NCBI GenBank assembly: GCA_041574955.1 | Contig: JBFGNS010000026.1 | Coordinates: forward strand, 1 to 35,868 | Origin: CALZJC01 sp041574955 | GTDB taxonomy: Bacteria > Acidobacteriota > Thermoanaerobaculia > Multivoradales > JAHEKO01 | DNA: 35,868 nucleotides | Direction: 5' to 3' | Shown: positions 28,084 to 35,502 of the stretch, in pieces | Position numbering within the stretch: position 1 is the first letter of the stretch | Layout: the number at the start of each line of letters is the position of its first letter | Made by a program: the position numbers and the translations under genes | The notes under the pieces: generated by a model | The model's input: the letters and a program-made list of their open reading frames with translations, nothing else | Database searches by the model: none | Told to the model about the DNA's origin: nothing

Positions 28084-30693
28084 TCAGTCCTGGCGGGTTA
28101 CGGCCAGCGGTCCGTCGAGCCTGCGCGGGAACTCGCCGCACTCCGGGTTGTCGGCGTCCCGCAGGTTGACCGCCTCGGCGAGGTCTTTGGCCAGCTCCAG
28201 CTCGGCGGGCGTGGCGCCCGGGTCGAGCAGGATCGCCTCGACCATCGCGATCAGCAGCGAGAACGGCGTGTCCGCGACGGTGTCGCCGTCGGTGTCGATG
28301 CTCTCGGTCCAGCCGACGCCGCCGGAGGCCCAGTTGAGCCAGGCGGCGAGCGCCTGGGCGGTGGCCCGGTCGAGTCGCGAGCCGCCCGGCGCGAAGACCG
28401 CCTGCGCTTCGCTCGGGATCGAGGCCGCGGTCTGCTCGGAGAACACGCCGCTGGCGAAGTTGACCAGGTCGAGGAATACCTGCAGCTCCAGTGTGTCGAA
28501 GTGCTGCCGTCCACGGCCGGCGAACTGGTGGCGCCAGAAGCCCTGGCTGTAGACGCAGACGCCGTCGCCGGTCACCAGCTTGGGCAGCTCTTCGGAGGCG
28601 CTGGCCAGGTCGTCGTCGATGACGGTCACGGTGATGGTGTAGATGCCGCCGTCGGTGTAGTTCACGCTGGCGGTATCGCTGGCCAGGAACGGGAAGTTGC
28701 CGTCCGGGCTGGGGAACGGATCGGGACCGGTGCCATCGTTGAAGTAGGTGTTCGAGACGTCGCTGCCCAGGAACCCGAAGTCCCACTCGAAGGTCAGGTC
28801 GTCCGAGCCGGGGTCCTCGCCGTCGGCGTCGTGCGACTGTCCGACGCCCCGCCGGCCGAGGAACGCCAGCTCGCCGCTCGGGAAGGTGATGGCGGTCGAG
28901 GTGTCGAGGTCGACCTCCGGGTCGAGGTTGTTGACCACCAGATCGGCGCTCGCGCAACCCTCGCCGTCGTCCTTGTCCTTGACGCACACCTCCACCGTGA
29001 AGGTGCCGTTGTCGCCGTAGGCACGGCTACCGATGCAGCTGTCACCGTCCACCGTGGCGGTCTCGGCGCCGCCCCCGGTGCCGTAGTCGATGGTGCAGGT
29101 GAACGGGCCGTCGTTCTCCCCCGGGTCGGTGAAGGTGGCGCTCACCGACACCGTGCCGCCCTCGTCGGAGGGGTCGGGGATGAAGGTCGGAGTCGCCACC
29201 GTCGGCGGCACGTTCTCGACCACGTGGGTCGAGCTCTTGCAGCCTTCGCCGGTGTCGTCGTCGGTCACGCACGCGATCACCGTGTAGCTGCCGTTGTCGC
29301 CGTAGGTGTGTGAGGGCCCGGTGCACGTGCCCGCGCTGGCGGTGCCGTTCTGCGGGCCGTCGCCCTCACCGTAGTCCACCGTGCAATCGTGGGTGTCGGG
29401 GGTGCCCGGGTCCGAGTAGGTAGCGGTGGCGGTGACCGCTGAGCCTTCGTCCGACGGCTCGGGCGCCACCACCGGCGGCTGGACGGTGGGTTCCACGTTG
29501 TTCACCGTCACCGTCGGAGAGGTTTCGCTGTCACTGCCACCGTCGTCATCGCTGATCGTGATGACCACCGTGAAGGTGTCGCTCGGCGTGCCGGTCGGGT
29601 CGTCGTCGGCGAAGGTGCGCGAGGTCGAGAAAGTGCCGCTGCCGACGGTGAGCAGGGTCGACGCGCCGTCACTCCACAACGCCGTACCGCTGAACGTCTC
29701 GCTGGGCACGCCGAGGGCCGGGTCCGAGAAGGTGCCGCTGACGCTCACCGACTGCCCCTCGTCGATCGTCGCCGGCGAGGCCGTTACCGAGGTGATCGTC
29801 GGCGCCACGTTGGTGATGGTGACGGTGGCGGTGTCGGTGGCGCTCAGGGCGCCCGCGTCGGTCACCCGGACCCTCACCGTCTGGGAGCTCGGACCGTCCT
29901 TGCCGGCGGCCGAGAAGGTCGGGCTGATGCCGGTGGCGTCGTCGAACATGCCGTCGTTGTCGAGATCCCACGCGAAGGTCAGCGATGCCGTCGACTGGTC
30001 GGGGTCGGAGCTGCCGGCGGCGCTCAGGCCGACGCTGCCTCCCTCGCCGACGGTGTACGGGCCGCCGGCATCGGCGGTGGGCGCTGTGTTGGCCGGCCCG
30101 TGGTAGACGATCAGCTGGACCGCGTCGATGTCGACCGGAATGCTGCCCGGGTCGCCGCCGCCCACCGTGGTCAGACGCTGCTTGAACCAGACGCCGATGG
30201 AACCGGCGTTGAACTTGGCCGGGGTCAGCGCCACGCCCCAGGTGTCGGTGGGGGTGCCGGCCTTGTTCAGGCTGGTGCCGTCGCAGGTCGAGGGTCCCGA
30301 GTTGATGGGCAGGCTGCGCTCGGCACCCACGGCCGCGCCGCCGTCGGTCAGCTTCACGCGATGAGTGTCCTCGGTCTCGTACTTGAACTGCACCTCGACG
30401 CCCTGGATGACGTGGGCGGCCGGGATGCTGAAGGCCGGGAAGGTGAAGTAGGCTTGCGCCTGCCCGGGCTGGCTGCTGGCTCCGACGCACAGACTGCTGC
30501 CAAACCCCTCGGGCGGACCCAGCACGTTGGAGCTGGGCGGCATCGGCGTCCACTGCACCGCCGTATCGCTCGACCAGCCGCTGGCCCAGGCCGAAGAGGT
30601 GGCAGCGGCGCCGGGCGTTGCGCCGGCCAGCGCGGCGACGGTCAGGACGGTGAGGATCGTGACGGTTGCAGACCAGCGATAGCTCGGGTTCAT
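28084..30693 (-). CDS. Secreted protein with five PKD-type repeats and a C-terminal QGFWR module
   Basis: An 869-residue protein from the ATG at 30693 (AGGAG 5 bases upstream). A signal peptide (VTILTVLTVAALAGATPGAAA) is followed by a 200-residue N-terminal beta domain (AYFTFPAFSIPAAHVIQGVEV, VQLIVYHGP). Then come about five PKD/Ig-like repeats, each ending in patterns such as YGDNGSYTVIACVTDDDTGEGC, with Cys pairs in repeats 3 and 4. The last 150 residues begin CVYSQGFWRHQF and are helical (LELQVFLDLVNFASGVF, DRATAQALAAWLNWA); a similar 'QG(Y/F)W(K/R)' element is known from other PKD-bearing secreted proteins. No sorting signal or enzyme motif is seen. It is likely an adhesion or structural surface protein. 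Confidence 0.85.
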   Translation of the reverse strand: MNPSYRWSATVTILTVLTVAALAGATPGAAATSSAWASGWSSDTAVQWTPMPPSSNVLGPPEGFGSSLCVGASSQPGQAQAYFTFPAFSIPAAHVIQGVEVQFKYETEDTHRVKLTDGGAAVGAERSLPINSGPSTCDGTSLNKAGTPTDTWGVALTPAKFNAGSIGVWFKQRLTTVGGGDPGSIPVDIDAVQLIVYHGPANTAPTADAGGPYTVGEGGSVGLSAAGSSDPDQSTASLTFAWDLDNDGMFDDATGISPTFSAAGKDGPSSQTVRVRVTDAGALSATDTATVTITNVAPTITSVTASPATIDEGQSVSVSGTFSDPALGVPSETFSGTALWSDGASTLLTVGSGTFSTSRTFADDDPTGTPSDTFTVVITISDDDGGSDSETSPTVTVNNVEPTVQPPVVAPEPSDEGSAVTATATYSDPGTPDTHDCTVDYGEGDGPQNGTASAGTCTGPSHTYGDNGSYTVIACVTDDDTGEGCKSSTHVVENVPPTVATPTFIPDPSDEGGTVSVSATFTDPGENDGPFTCTIDYGTGGGAETATVDGDSCIGSRAYGDNGTFTVEVCVKDKDDGEGCASADLVVNNLDPEVDLDTSTAITFPSGELAFLGRRGVGQSHDADGEDPGSDDLTFEWDFGFLGSDVSNTYFNDGTGPDPFPSPDGNFPFLASDTASVNYTDGGIYTITVTVIDDDLASASEELPKLVTGDGVCVYSQGFWRHQFAGRGRQHFDTLELQVFLDLVNFASGVFSEQTAASIPSEAQAVFAPGGSRLDRATAQALAAWLNWASGGVGWTESIDTDGDTVADTPFSLLIAMVEAILLDPGATPAELELAKDLAEAVNLRDADNPECGEFPRRLDGPLAVTRQD

Positions 30694-30726
30694 GACAACT
30701 CCTCTCGCGGCGCGGTCCGCCGGCGG

Positions 30727-30744
30727 GGCGGGCAAAGACCCGCC
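30727..30744 (-). other. Hairpin in the PKD gene leader
   Basis: GGCGGG (30727-30732) and CCCGCC (30739-30744) flank the loop CAAAGA, about 35 bases before the PKD gene start. It would form in the 5' leader of that message. Confidence 0.35.
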
Positions 30745-30852
30745 TGATACCGCCGCTCGACCCCCCTCCGCTGCCAAGGTTTGGTCCTCCTGAAACCGGT
30801 CCATTCTCTCACAGCGCGGACTCCGCGGCGTACCACCCCGGCAGGTGGGGGA

Positions 30853-30872
30853 GTATCGAAACCGGTCGATAC
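30853..30872. promoter_or_regulatory. 20-bp palindromic operator candidate, with a second half-site copy at 30792-30801
   Basis: GTATCGAAACCGGTCGATAC has perfect 7-bp arms. Its core GAAACCGGTC recurs exactly at 30792-30801, 66 bases away. Both lie in the 245-base gap between the divergent PKD gene and polA, a layout typical of a shared regulator site. No regulator gene is adjacent. Confidence 0.5.
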
Positions 30873-30926
30873 GAGCGGCCGGCGGGCCGCGGCTGTGGAA
30901 GGGGTCGGCCGCCGCGCCGGCGAGAG

Positions 30927-30932
30927 TAAGAT
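30927..30932 (+). promoter_or_regulatory. TAAGAT -10 hexamer 6 bases before polA
   Basis: TAAGAT with exactly 6 bases (CCGGCC) to the ATG at 30939 and no Shine-Dalgarno; predicts a leaderless polA message. Confidence 0.4.
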
Positions 30933-30938
30933 CCGGCC

Positions 30939-33566
30939 ATGCCCGAGGCCCCCAAGCGGCTCTATCTGATCGACGGCTACTCGAACATCTTCCGGGCTTT
31001 CTACGCCATTCGCGAGCTGTCCAACTCGCGCGGCGAGCCGACCAACGCCGTCTGGGGCTTCCTCAACATGCTCCGCAAGCTGCTGCGGGAGGAAGAGCCG
31101 GAGCTGGTGGGTGTGGCGCTCGACGTCTCCGGCGACACGGTGCGCAAGGAGCAGTTCGCCGACTACAAGGCCAACCGGCGGCCGATGCCCGAGGAGCTCA
31201 GGCCGCAGATCCCGTGGATCCGCAAGCTGCTCGAGGCGCACCGCATCCCGATCCTCGAGCGCGAGAAGTACGAGGCCGACGACGTGCTGGCGACGCTGGC
31301 GCGCCAGGCCGCCGGCGCCGGCTTCGAGGTGGTGCTGGTGAGCGCCGACAAGGATCTGCTGCAGCTGGTGGACGAGCGGGTGTCGCTCTACCACACCGGC
31401 CGCGAGAAGCTGTACGACCCCGCCGAGGTGAAGCAGGACTACGGCGTCGAGCCGGCGCAGATCGTCGACTACCTGGCGCTGGTCGGCGACAGCTCGGACA
31501 ACGTGCCGGGCGTGCCGCTGATCGGCGGCAAGACGGCGGCCGGCCTGCTCGCCGAGTACGGCACGCTGGACGCCCTGCTGGAACGCGCCGACGAGATCAA
31601 GGGCAAGCGCGGCGAGAACCTGCGCAGCCACCGCGAAGACGCGCTCGAATCGCGCAAGCTGGTGCGGCTGTACAGCGACCTGCCGCTCGAGTTCGACGCC
31701 GCCGAGCTGCGCCACGACCCGCCCGACCCGGACCGGCTGCGCGAGCTGTACCGCGAGCTCGAGTTCTTCTCGCTGCTCGACGAGCTCGAGGCCACCGGTT
31801 CGCCGGACGGCGGAGCGCTGGCGGTGGCCGAGGAGGTCGGCTCGGCCGAGGAGTTGGCGCGGCGGCTGGCCGAGGCCGGCGAGCGGCCGATCCTGGCGGC
31901 GCTCGGCGAGCCGGCGCTGGGGCTGGCGTTCGGCGGCGCCGAGGGGCCGGTGTGGCTGGCCGATTTCCGGCGGCCGGGTCTGCGCGCGGCCGCGGTCGAG
32001 GCGGTCGACGGCCTGCTGGCCGGCGAGCGGGAGCTGTGCGGCCACGACCTCAAGGAGGTGCTGCGCATGGCGGTCGGCGGCCGGCGGGCGACGGCGCCGC
32101 TGTTCGACACCATGCTGGTCTCCTACGTGCTGCGGCCGGCGCTGCGCGGTCACGGCCTCGAGGAAGTGGCGCTCGATCGGCTGGGCTACAAGGCGGTGGG
32201 GGCGCGCGAGGCAGGCTGGGAGGGCGGGCAGGAGCCGGCGGCGGGCTTCGAGCCGTTGCTGACCTACGCCGGCGAGCGCATCGAGCTGGTGCGGCGGATG
32301 GAGCCCACGATGCGGCGCGAGCTGGGGGACGGCGAGCTGGCCGGCGTCTACCGCGACATCGAGGCGCCGCTGGTGCCGGTGCTGGTGGGGATGGAGGAGG
32401 CCGGCGTGCTGCTCGACACAGGCTTCCTGAAGCAGATGTCGAGCCGGCTGGGTGGCGAGCTCGCCGAGCTCGAGTCGTCCATCTTCGAGCTCGCCGGGCG
32501 CGAGTTCAACCTCAACTCGCCGCAGCAGTTGGGTACCGTCCTGTTCGACGAGCTCGGCTATCCGGTGATCAAGAAGACGCGCAAGACCAAGAGCTACTCG
32601 ACCAGCGCCGAGACCCTGCAGGAGCTCGCCGTCCGCGGCTACCCGGTGGCCGAGCAGCTGCTCCGCTACCGCGAGCTGTCGAAGCTCAAGTCGACCTACG
32701 TCGACGCCCTGCCCGCGATGGTCGGCGCCGACGGTCGGCTGCACACCCGCTACTACCAGGCGGTGGCGGCCACCGGGCGGCTGTCGTCGGCCAACCCCAA
32801 CCTGCAGAACATCCCGATCCGGACCGAGGCCGGGCAGGAGGTGCGCAAGGCGTTCCGCGCCGCCGAGGGCCACCGCCTGCTGGTCGCCGACTACAACCAG
32901 ATCGAGCTCCGGGTGCTGGCGCACATCGCCGGCGAGCGGGCGATGATCGAGGCGTTCGCCGCCGGTGAGGACATCCATCGCACCTCGGCGGCGGCGGTGT
33001 TCGGCGGCTCCCCCGAGCTGGTGACGCCGGACCAGCGGCGCGCCGCCAAGGTGATCAACTTCGGCATCATCTACGGCATCAGCCCGTTCGGGCTGGCCAA
33101 CAACCTGGGCATCGGCCAGGGCGAGGCGCGGCGGTTCATCGACGCCTACCTCGAGCGGTATCCGGGGGTCGAGCGGTACATGAAGGAGACCGTCGCCGGC
33201 GCCGAGAAGGACGGCCGGGTGGCGACGCTCTACGGCCGGGTGCGCTGGCTGCCCGAGCTCAAGAGCAAGAACCGGGCGGTGCGCGAGAACGCCAAGCGGA
33301 TGGCGATCAACGCCCGCATCCAGGGCACCGCCGCCGACCTGTTGAAGCTCGCCATGATCGCCGTCGACCGCCGGCTGGCCGCCGAGCACCCCGAGGCCAG
33401 GCTGCTCCTGACCGTCCACGACGAGCTGGTGCTCGAGGTGCCGGAGGCCGAGTGCGAGGCGGTCGGGAAGCTGGTGCGCGCCGAGATGTCGGGCGTCGCC
33501 GAGCTGGCGGTGCCGCTGGTCGTCGACCTGGGCAGCGGTGCCGACTGGTACGAGGCCAAGGTGTGA
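30939..33566 (+). CDS. polA: DNA polymerase I
   Basis: An 875-residue protein. The 5'-3' exonuclease domain (1-290) shows LYLIDGYSNIFRAFYAI, YEADDVLATLA, VLVSADKDLLQLV and ALVGDSSDNVPGVPLIGGKTA. The central domain keeps the fold (LFDTMLVSYVLRP) but the proofreading residues are gone: the DxE of ExoI is absent and YAGER replaces the Tyr-x3-Asp of ExoIII. Polymerase motif A is VADYNQIELR (Asp651; Asn653 where Ser is usual), motif B RRAAKVINFGIIYG, and motif C VHDE (His827-Asp828-Glu829). It processes Okazaki fragments and fills repair gaps. It overlaps the next gene in GTGA. Confidence 0.97.
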   Translation: MPEAPKRLYLIDGYSNIFRAFYAIRELSNSRGEPTNAVWGFLNMLRKLLREEEPELVGVALDVSGDTVRKEQFADYKANRRPMPEELRPQIPWIRKLLEAHRIPILEREKYEADDVLATLARQAAGAGFEVVLVSADKDLLQLVDERVSLYHTGREKLYDPAEVKQDYGVEPAQIVDYLALVGDSSDNVPGVPLIGGKTAAGLLAEYGTLDALLERADEIKGKRGENLRSHREDALESRKLVRLYSDLPLEFDAAELRHDPPDPDRLRELYRELEFFSLLDELEATGSPDGGALAVAEEVGSAEELARRLAEAGERPILAALGEPALGLAFGGAEGPVWLADFRRPGLRAAAVEAVDGLLAGERELCGHDLKEVLRMAVGGRRATAPLFDTMLVSYVLRPALRGHGLEEVALDRLGYKAVGAREAGWEGGQEPAAGFEPLLTYAGERIELVRRMEPTMRRELGDGELAGVYRDIEAPLVPVLVGMEEAGVLLDTGFLKQMSSRLGGELAELESSIFELAGREFNLNSPQQLGTVLFDELGYPVIKKTRKTKSYSTSAETLQELAVRGYPVAEQLLRYRELSKLKSTYVDALPAMVGADGRLHTRYYQAVAATGRLSSANPNLQNIPIRTEAGQEVRKAFRAAEGHRLLVADYNQIELRVLAHIAGERAMIEAFAAGEDIHRTSAAAVFGGSPELVTPDQRRAAKVINFGIIYGISPFGLANNLGIGQGEARRFIDAYLERYPGVERYMKETVAGAEKDGRVATLYGRVRWLPELKSKNRAVRENAKRMAINARIQGTAADLLKLAMIAVDRRLAAEHPEARLLLTVHDELVLEVPEAECEAVGKLVRAEMSGVAELAVPLVVDLGSGADWYEAKV

Positions 33567-33820
33567 ACGCGGAGGATCGCCGCCGGGCCGCGGAGCCGCT
33601 CGAGGTGAGCTGCTACGCCGGCCACCGCGGCGACGAGCAGCCGCGGCGGTTCCGGCGCGGCGAGCGGTGGATCGAGGTCGAGGCGGTGGACGACGCCTGG
33701 CTCGAGCCCGGCGGCCGCTGCTTCCGGGTGAGGGGCGACGACGGCGCGAGCTACCTGCTGCGCCACGAGCCGGCAAGCGGCTGCTGGTGCCTGGCCGGCT
33801 CCGAGCGGGGGGCGCGATGA
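33563..33820 (+). CDS. Small DUF6504-like hypothetical protein
   Basis: An 85-residue protein whose GTG start overlaps the polA stop, so it is translationally coupled. The core RRFRRGERWIEVEAVDDAWLEPGGRCFRVRGDDGASYLLRH resembles DUF6504-type small SH3-like beta proteins that bear 'P-x-R-F-x-W/R-x-G-x-x-(Y/W)-x-V' and often lie next to DNA polymerase genes. Two Cys (GCWC) lie near the end. No function is known. A role linked to DNA repair is only suggested by position. Confidence 0.65.
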   Translation: MNAEDRRRAAEPLEVSCYAGHRGDEQPRRFRRGERWIEVEAVDDAWLEPGGRCFRVRGDDGASYLLRHEPASGCWCLAGSERGAR

Positions 33821-34263
33821 GCCTTCGCCGCGCGGTGCTGCTCGCCCTCGTGGCGTTGGCCGCGTACGGCGGCGCGGCGGCCGGCTGCCGCGGTGACGGC
33901 TCGCCACCGTCGCCTCCGGACGACGGCGAGGGCTCTCTGCTGGAGCTGCGTCTGCGCGTCCCGGTGCGGCTGGACGGTTTCGAGCTCGAGTGGCTGCGGT
34001 TCGAGGACTCCCGCTGCCCGATTGGCGTCAACTGCGCTTGGGCCGGCGAGGCGCGGGTCACCCTGGTGGTTCGCGAGCCCGGCGCGGAGCCGCGCGAGGT
34101 CGAGCTCGGCCTGCCGCCGCGGTCCGAGGACCCGCCGGTTCATGCCGGCGGCCACGCGCTCGAGCTGGTCGCCGTCGAGCCGTATCCGGTCCATCCCGTG
34201 GAGGTGGCCGACGAGGACCGCCTGGCCCGCGTCCGGCTGCGGCCGCTGCCCGAAAGCGGCTAG
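33817..34263 (+). CDS. Putative lipoprotein
   Basis: A 148-residue protein overlapping the previous gene by ATGA. The N-terminus (RRAVLLALVALAAYGGAAAGC) is a lipoprotein signal with the lipobox AAGC. The mature domain carries WLRFEDSRCPIGVNCAWAGEARVTLVV; the 'EDSRCP-x-G-x-x-C-x-W-A-G-x-A' wording recurs in a family of uncharacterised lipoproteins, where the two Cys may form a disulfide. The remainder is beta-rich and ends VADEDRLARVRLRPLPE. No function is known. The stop overlaps the convergent ATP-grasp gene by four bases. Confidence 0.75.
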   Translation: MSLRRAVLLALVALAAYGGAAAGCRGDGSPPSPPDDGEGSLLELRLRVPVRLDGFELEWLRFEDSRCPIGVNCAWAGEARVTLVVREPGAEPREVELGLPPRSEDPPVHAGGHALELVAVEPYPVHPVEVADEDRLARVRLRPLPESG

Positions 34264-35300
34264 CGGTCCCGCTGCTCCGGCGCCCCGTCCAGCGCGGCTC
34301 GCAGCACCCGCGCCTGCGCCTCGATCGCCGCTTCGGCGTGGCCCAGCGCGCGCATCTGGAGCAGCAGCGGCGAGGAGTTGATCTCCACAATGGCGGCCTC
34401 GGCGGGGTCGTCGGCGAGCCCAGCGCCGCGGAAGTCGATCCCGAAGTGGCGCAGGCCGAGGACCCGGCCGGCGGCCAGGCCGTGGCCCAGCCACCGCTCC
34501 GGCAGCTCGGAGACCGGCCGCCCGGAAGCCCAGGTGTTGAGGTTGAGCAGCGTGCCGCCCAGATCCAGCTCCTCGCCCGCCGGCAGCACCGTGTCCGGGC
34601 CGCGGCCGCGTTCGGCCACCTGCCGCCGCCAGGCTTCGCTGTCGAGCCGCGCCGCGGTCCAGGCGGCGTCGCCGGCGAAGCGCGGGTCGAAGCCGCCGAC
34701 GAGCTGGCGGATTGTCGAGCGGCCGTCGCCGGTGACCCGGATCGGCGCCCGCTCGTACCCCAGCAGGAACTCGCCGTCGAGGAAGTCGAGCCTCAGGTCG
34801 GGCGGCGGTACCGGCGTTTGGACCACCGCCAGACCGTGCCGCTGCCAGGCGCGCTCGGCGGCCCGCGCCAGCTCGGCGGCAGCGTGCACCAGCACCACCT
34901 CGCGTCCGTGCGAGCCGCGGATCGGTTTTACCACCAGGGGCCAGCCGCGGCGCTCGGCCAGCTCGAGACCGGGCGCGATCCCTGCGCGGGCCTCGTACTC
35001 CTCGTGGCGGAAGAAGCCCGGCGCCAGGCAGCGCACGGTCTCGGGCACCCGGAAGCCGGCGCGCTCGAGCAGCAGCGCGGTGTACTGCTTGTCGGCCGCC
35101 AGCCGTGCCGCCACCGAGTCGTTGAGCGGTGAGCGGCCGCCGATCAACACTCGCCGCCGCCGGCCGTCGTCGACCTCGAACAGGTAGCCGAACTCCGGAT
35201 CCAGCACCCGAAACCGCCAGCCCAGCCGGTCGGCTGCCTCGCGGCACAGCTCGACGGCGCCGGGCAGGCGGACGGTGTCGGCGTGCTCGTCGGGCTGCAT
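34260..35300 (-). CDS. ATP-grasp protein related to the cyanophycin synthetase ATP-grasp domain
   Basis: A 346-residue protein from the ATG at 35300; the ATG at 35315 is an alternative. The N-terminal 85 residues are a pre-ATP-grasp part (LGWRFRVLDPEFGYLFEV). The ATP-grasp fold is shown by DKQYTALLLERAGFRVPET, LVVKPIRGSHGREV, EFLLGYERAPIRVTGDGRSTIRQLV, GIDFRG and AIVEINSSPLL, the Glu/Asn metal site. VTGDGRSTI is close to cyanophycin synthetase and related amino-acid ligases. Unlike CphA there is no Mur-ligase half, so it probably ligates an amino acid or small peptide. The partner substrate is unknown. A TATGCT hexamer 10 bases upstream may be its -10. Confidence 0.8.
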   Translation of the reverse strand: MQPDEHADTVRLPGAVELCREAADRLGWRFRVLDPEFGYLFEVDDGRRRRVLIGGRSPLNDSVAARLAADKQYTALLLERAGFRVPETVRCLAPGFFRHEEYEARAGIAPGLELAERRGWPLVVKPIRGSHGREVVLVHAAAELARAAERAWQRHGLAVVQTPVPPPDLRLDFLDGEFLLGYERAPIRVTGDGRSTIRQLVGGFDPRFAGDAAWTAARLDSEAWRRQVAERGRGPDTVLPAGEELDLGGTLLNLNTWASGRPVSELPERWLGHGLAAGRVLGLRHFGIDFRGAGLADDPAEAAIVEINSSPLLLQMRALGHAEAAIEAQARVLRAALDGAPEQRDR

Positions 35301-35310
35301 CGCGCGGCGG

Positions 35311-35316
35311 AGCATA
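35311..35316 (-). promoter_or_regulatory. TATGCT -10-like hexamer before the ATP-grasp gene
   Basis: TATGCT on the minus strand, 10 bases before the ATG at 35300, without a Shine-Dalgarno. If used, the alternative start at 35315 is excluded. Confidence 0.3.
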
Positions 35317-35440
35317 ACGCTCCGCGGTGAGCTGGAGTGACCGGCGCAGCCGGCCGCGCGTCGGCCTCCGCCCCGCGCCGTCGCACGGGTGCCGGAGAGC
35401 GCACACGCAGCCACCGGCGCGAGCCCGGCCGAGGCCGGTT

Positions 35441-35446
35441 TAGAAT
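35441..35446 (+). promoter_or_regulatory. TAGAAT -10 hexamer upstream of the terminal gene
   Basis: TAGAAT 56 bases before the ATG at 35503. Here a proper leader with GGAGGACA follows, in contrast to the leaderless-type genes. Confidence 0.4.
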
Positions 35447-35502
35447 CGCGCTGCGGCCGGTCGTCGAGCCCACCCGGCCGACCCGGCTATGGAGGACAGA
35501 GC

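Noticed and set aside
30694..30938. c-di-GMP (GEMM) or other riboswitch before the PKD gene
   Set aside because: Such riboswitches often precede PKD-type surface genes, but I could not find the conserved core bases; only a simple hairpin and a palindrome are present.
30690..34061. A 1123-codon open frame on the minus strand
   Set aside because: Antisense to polA, with no recognisable domains; a product of high GC3 in the real gene.
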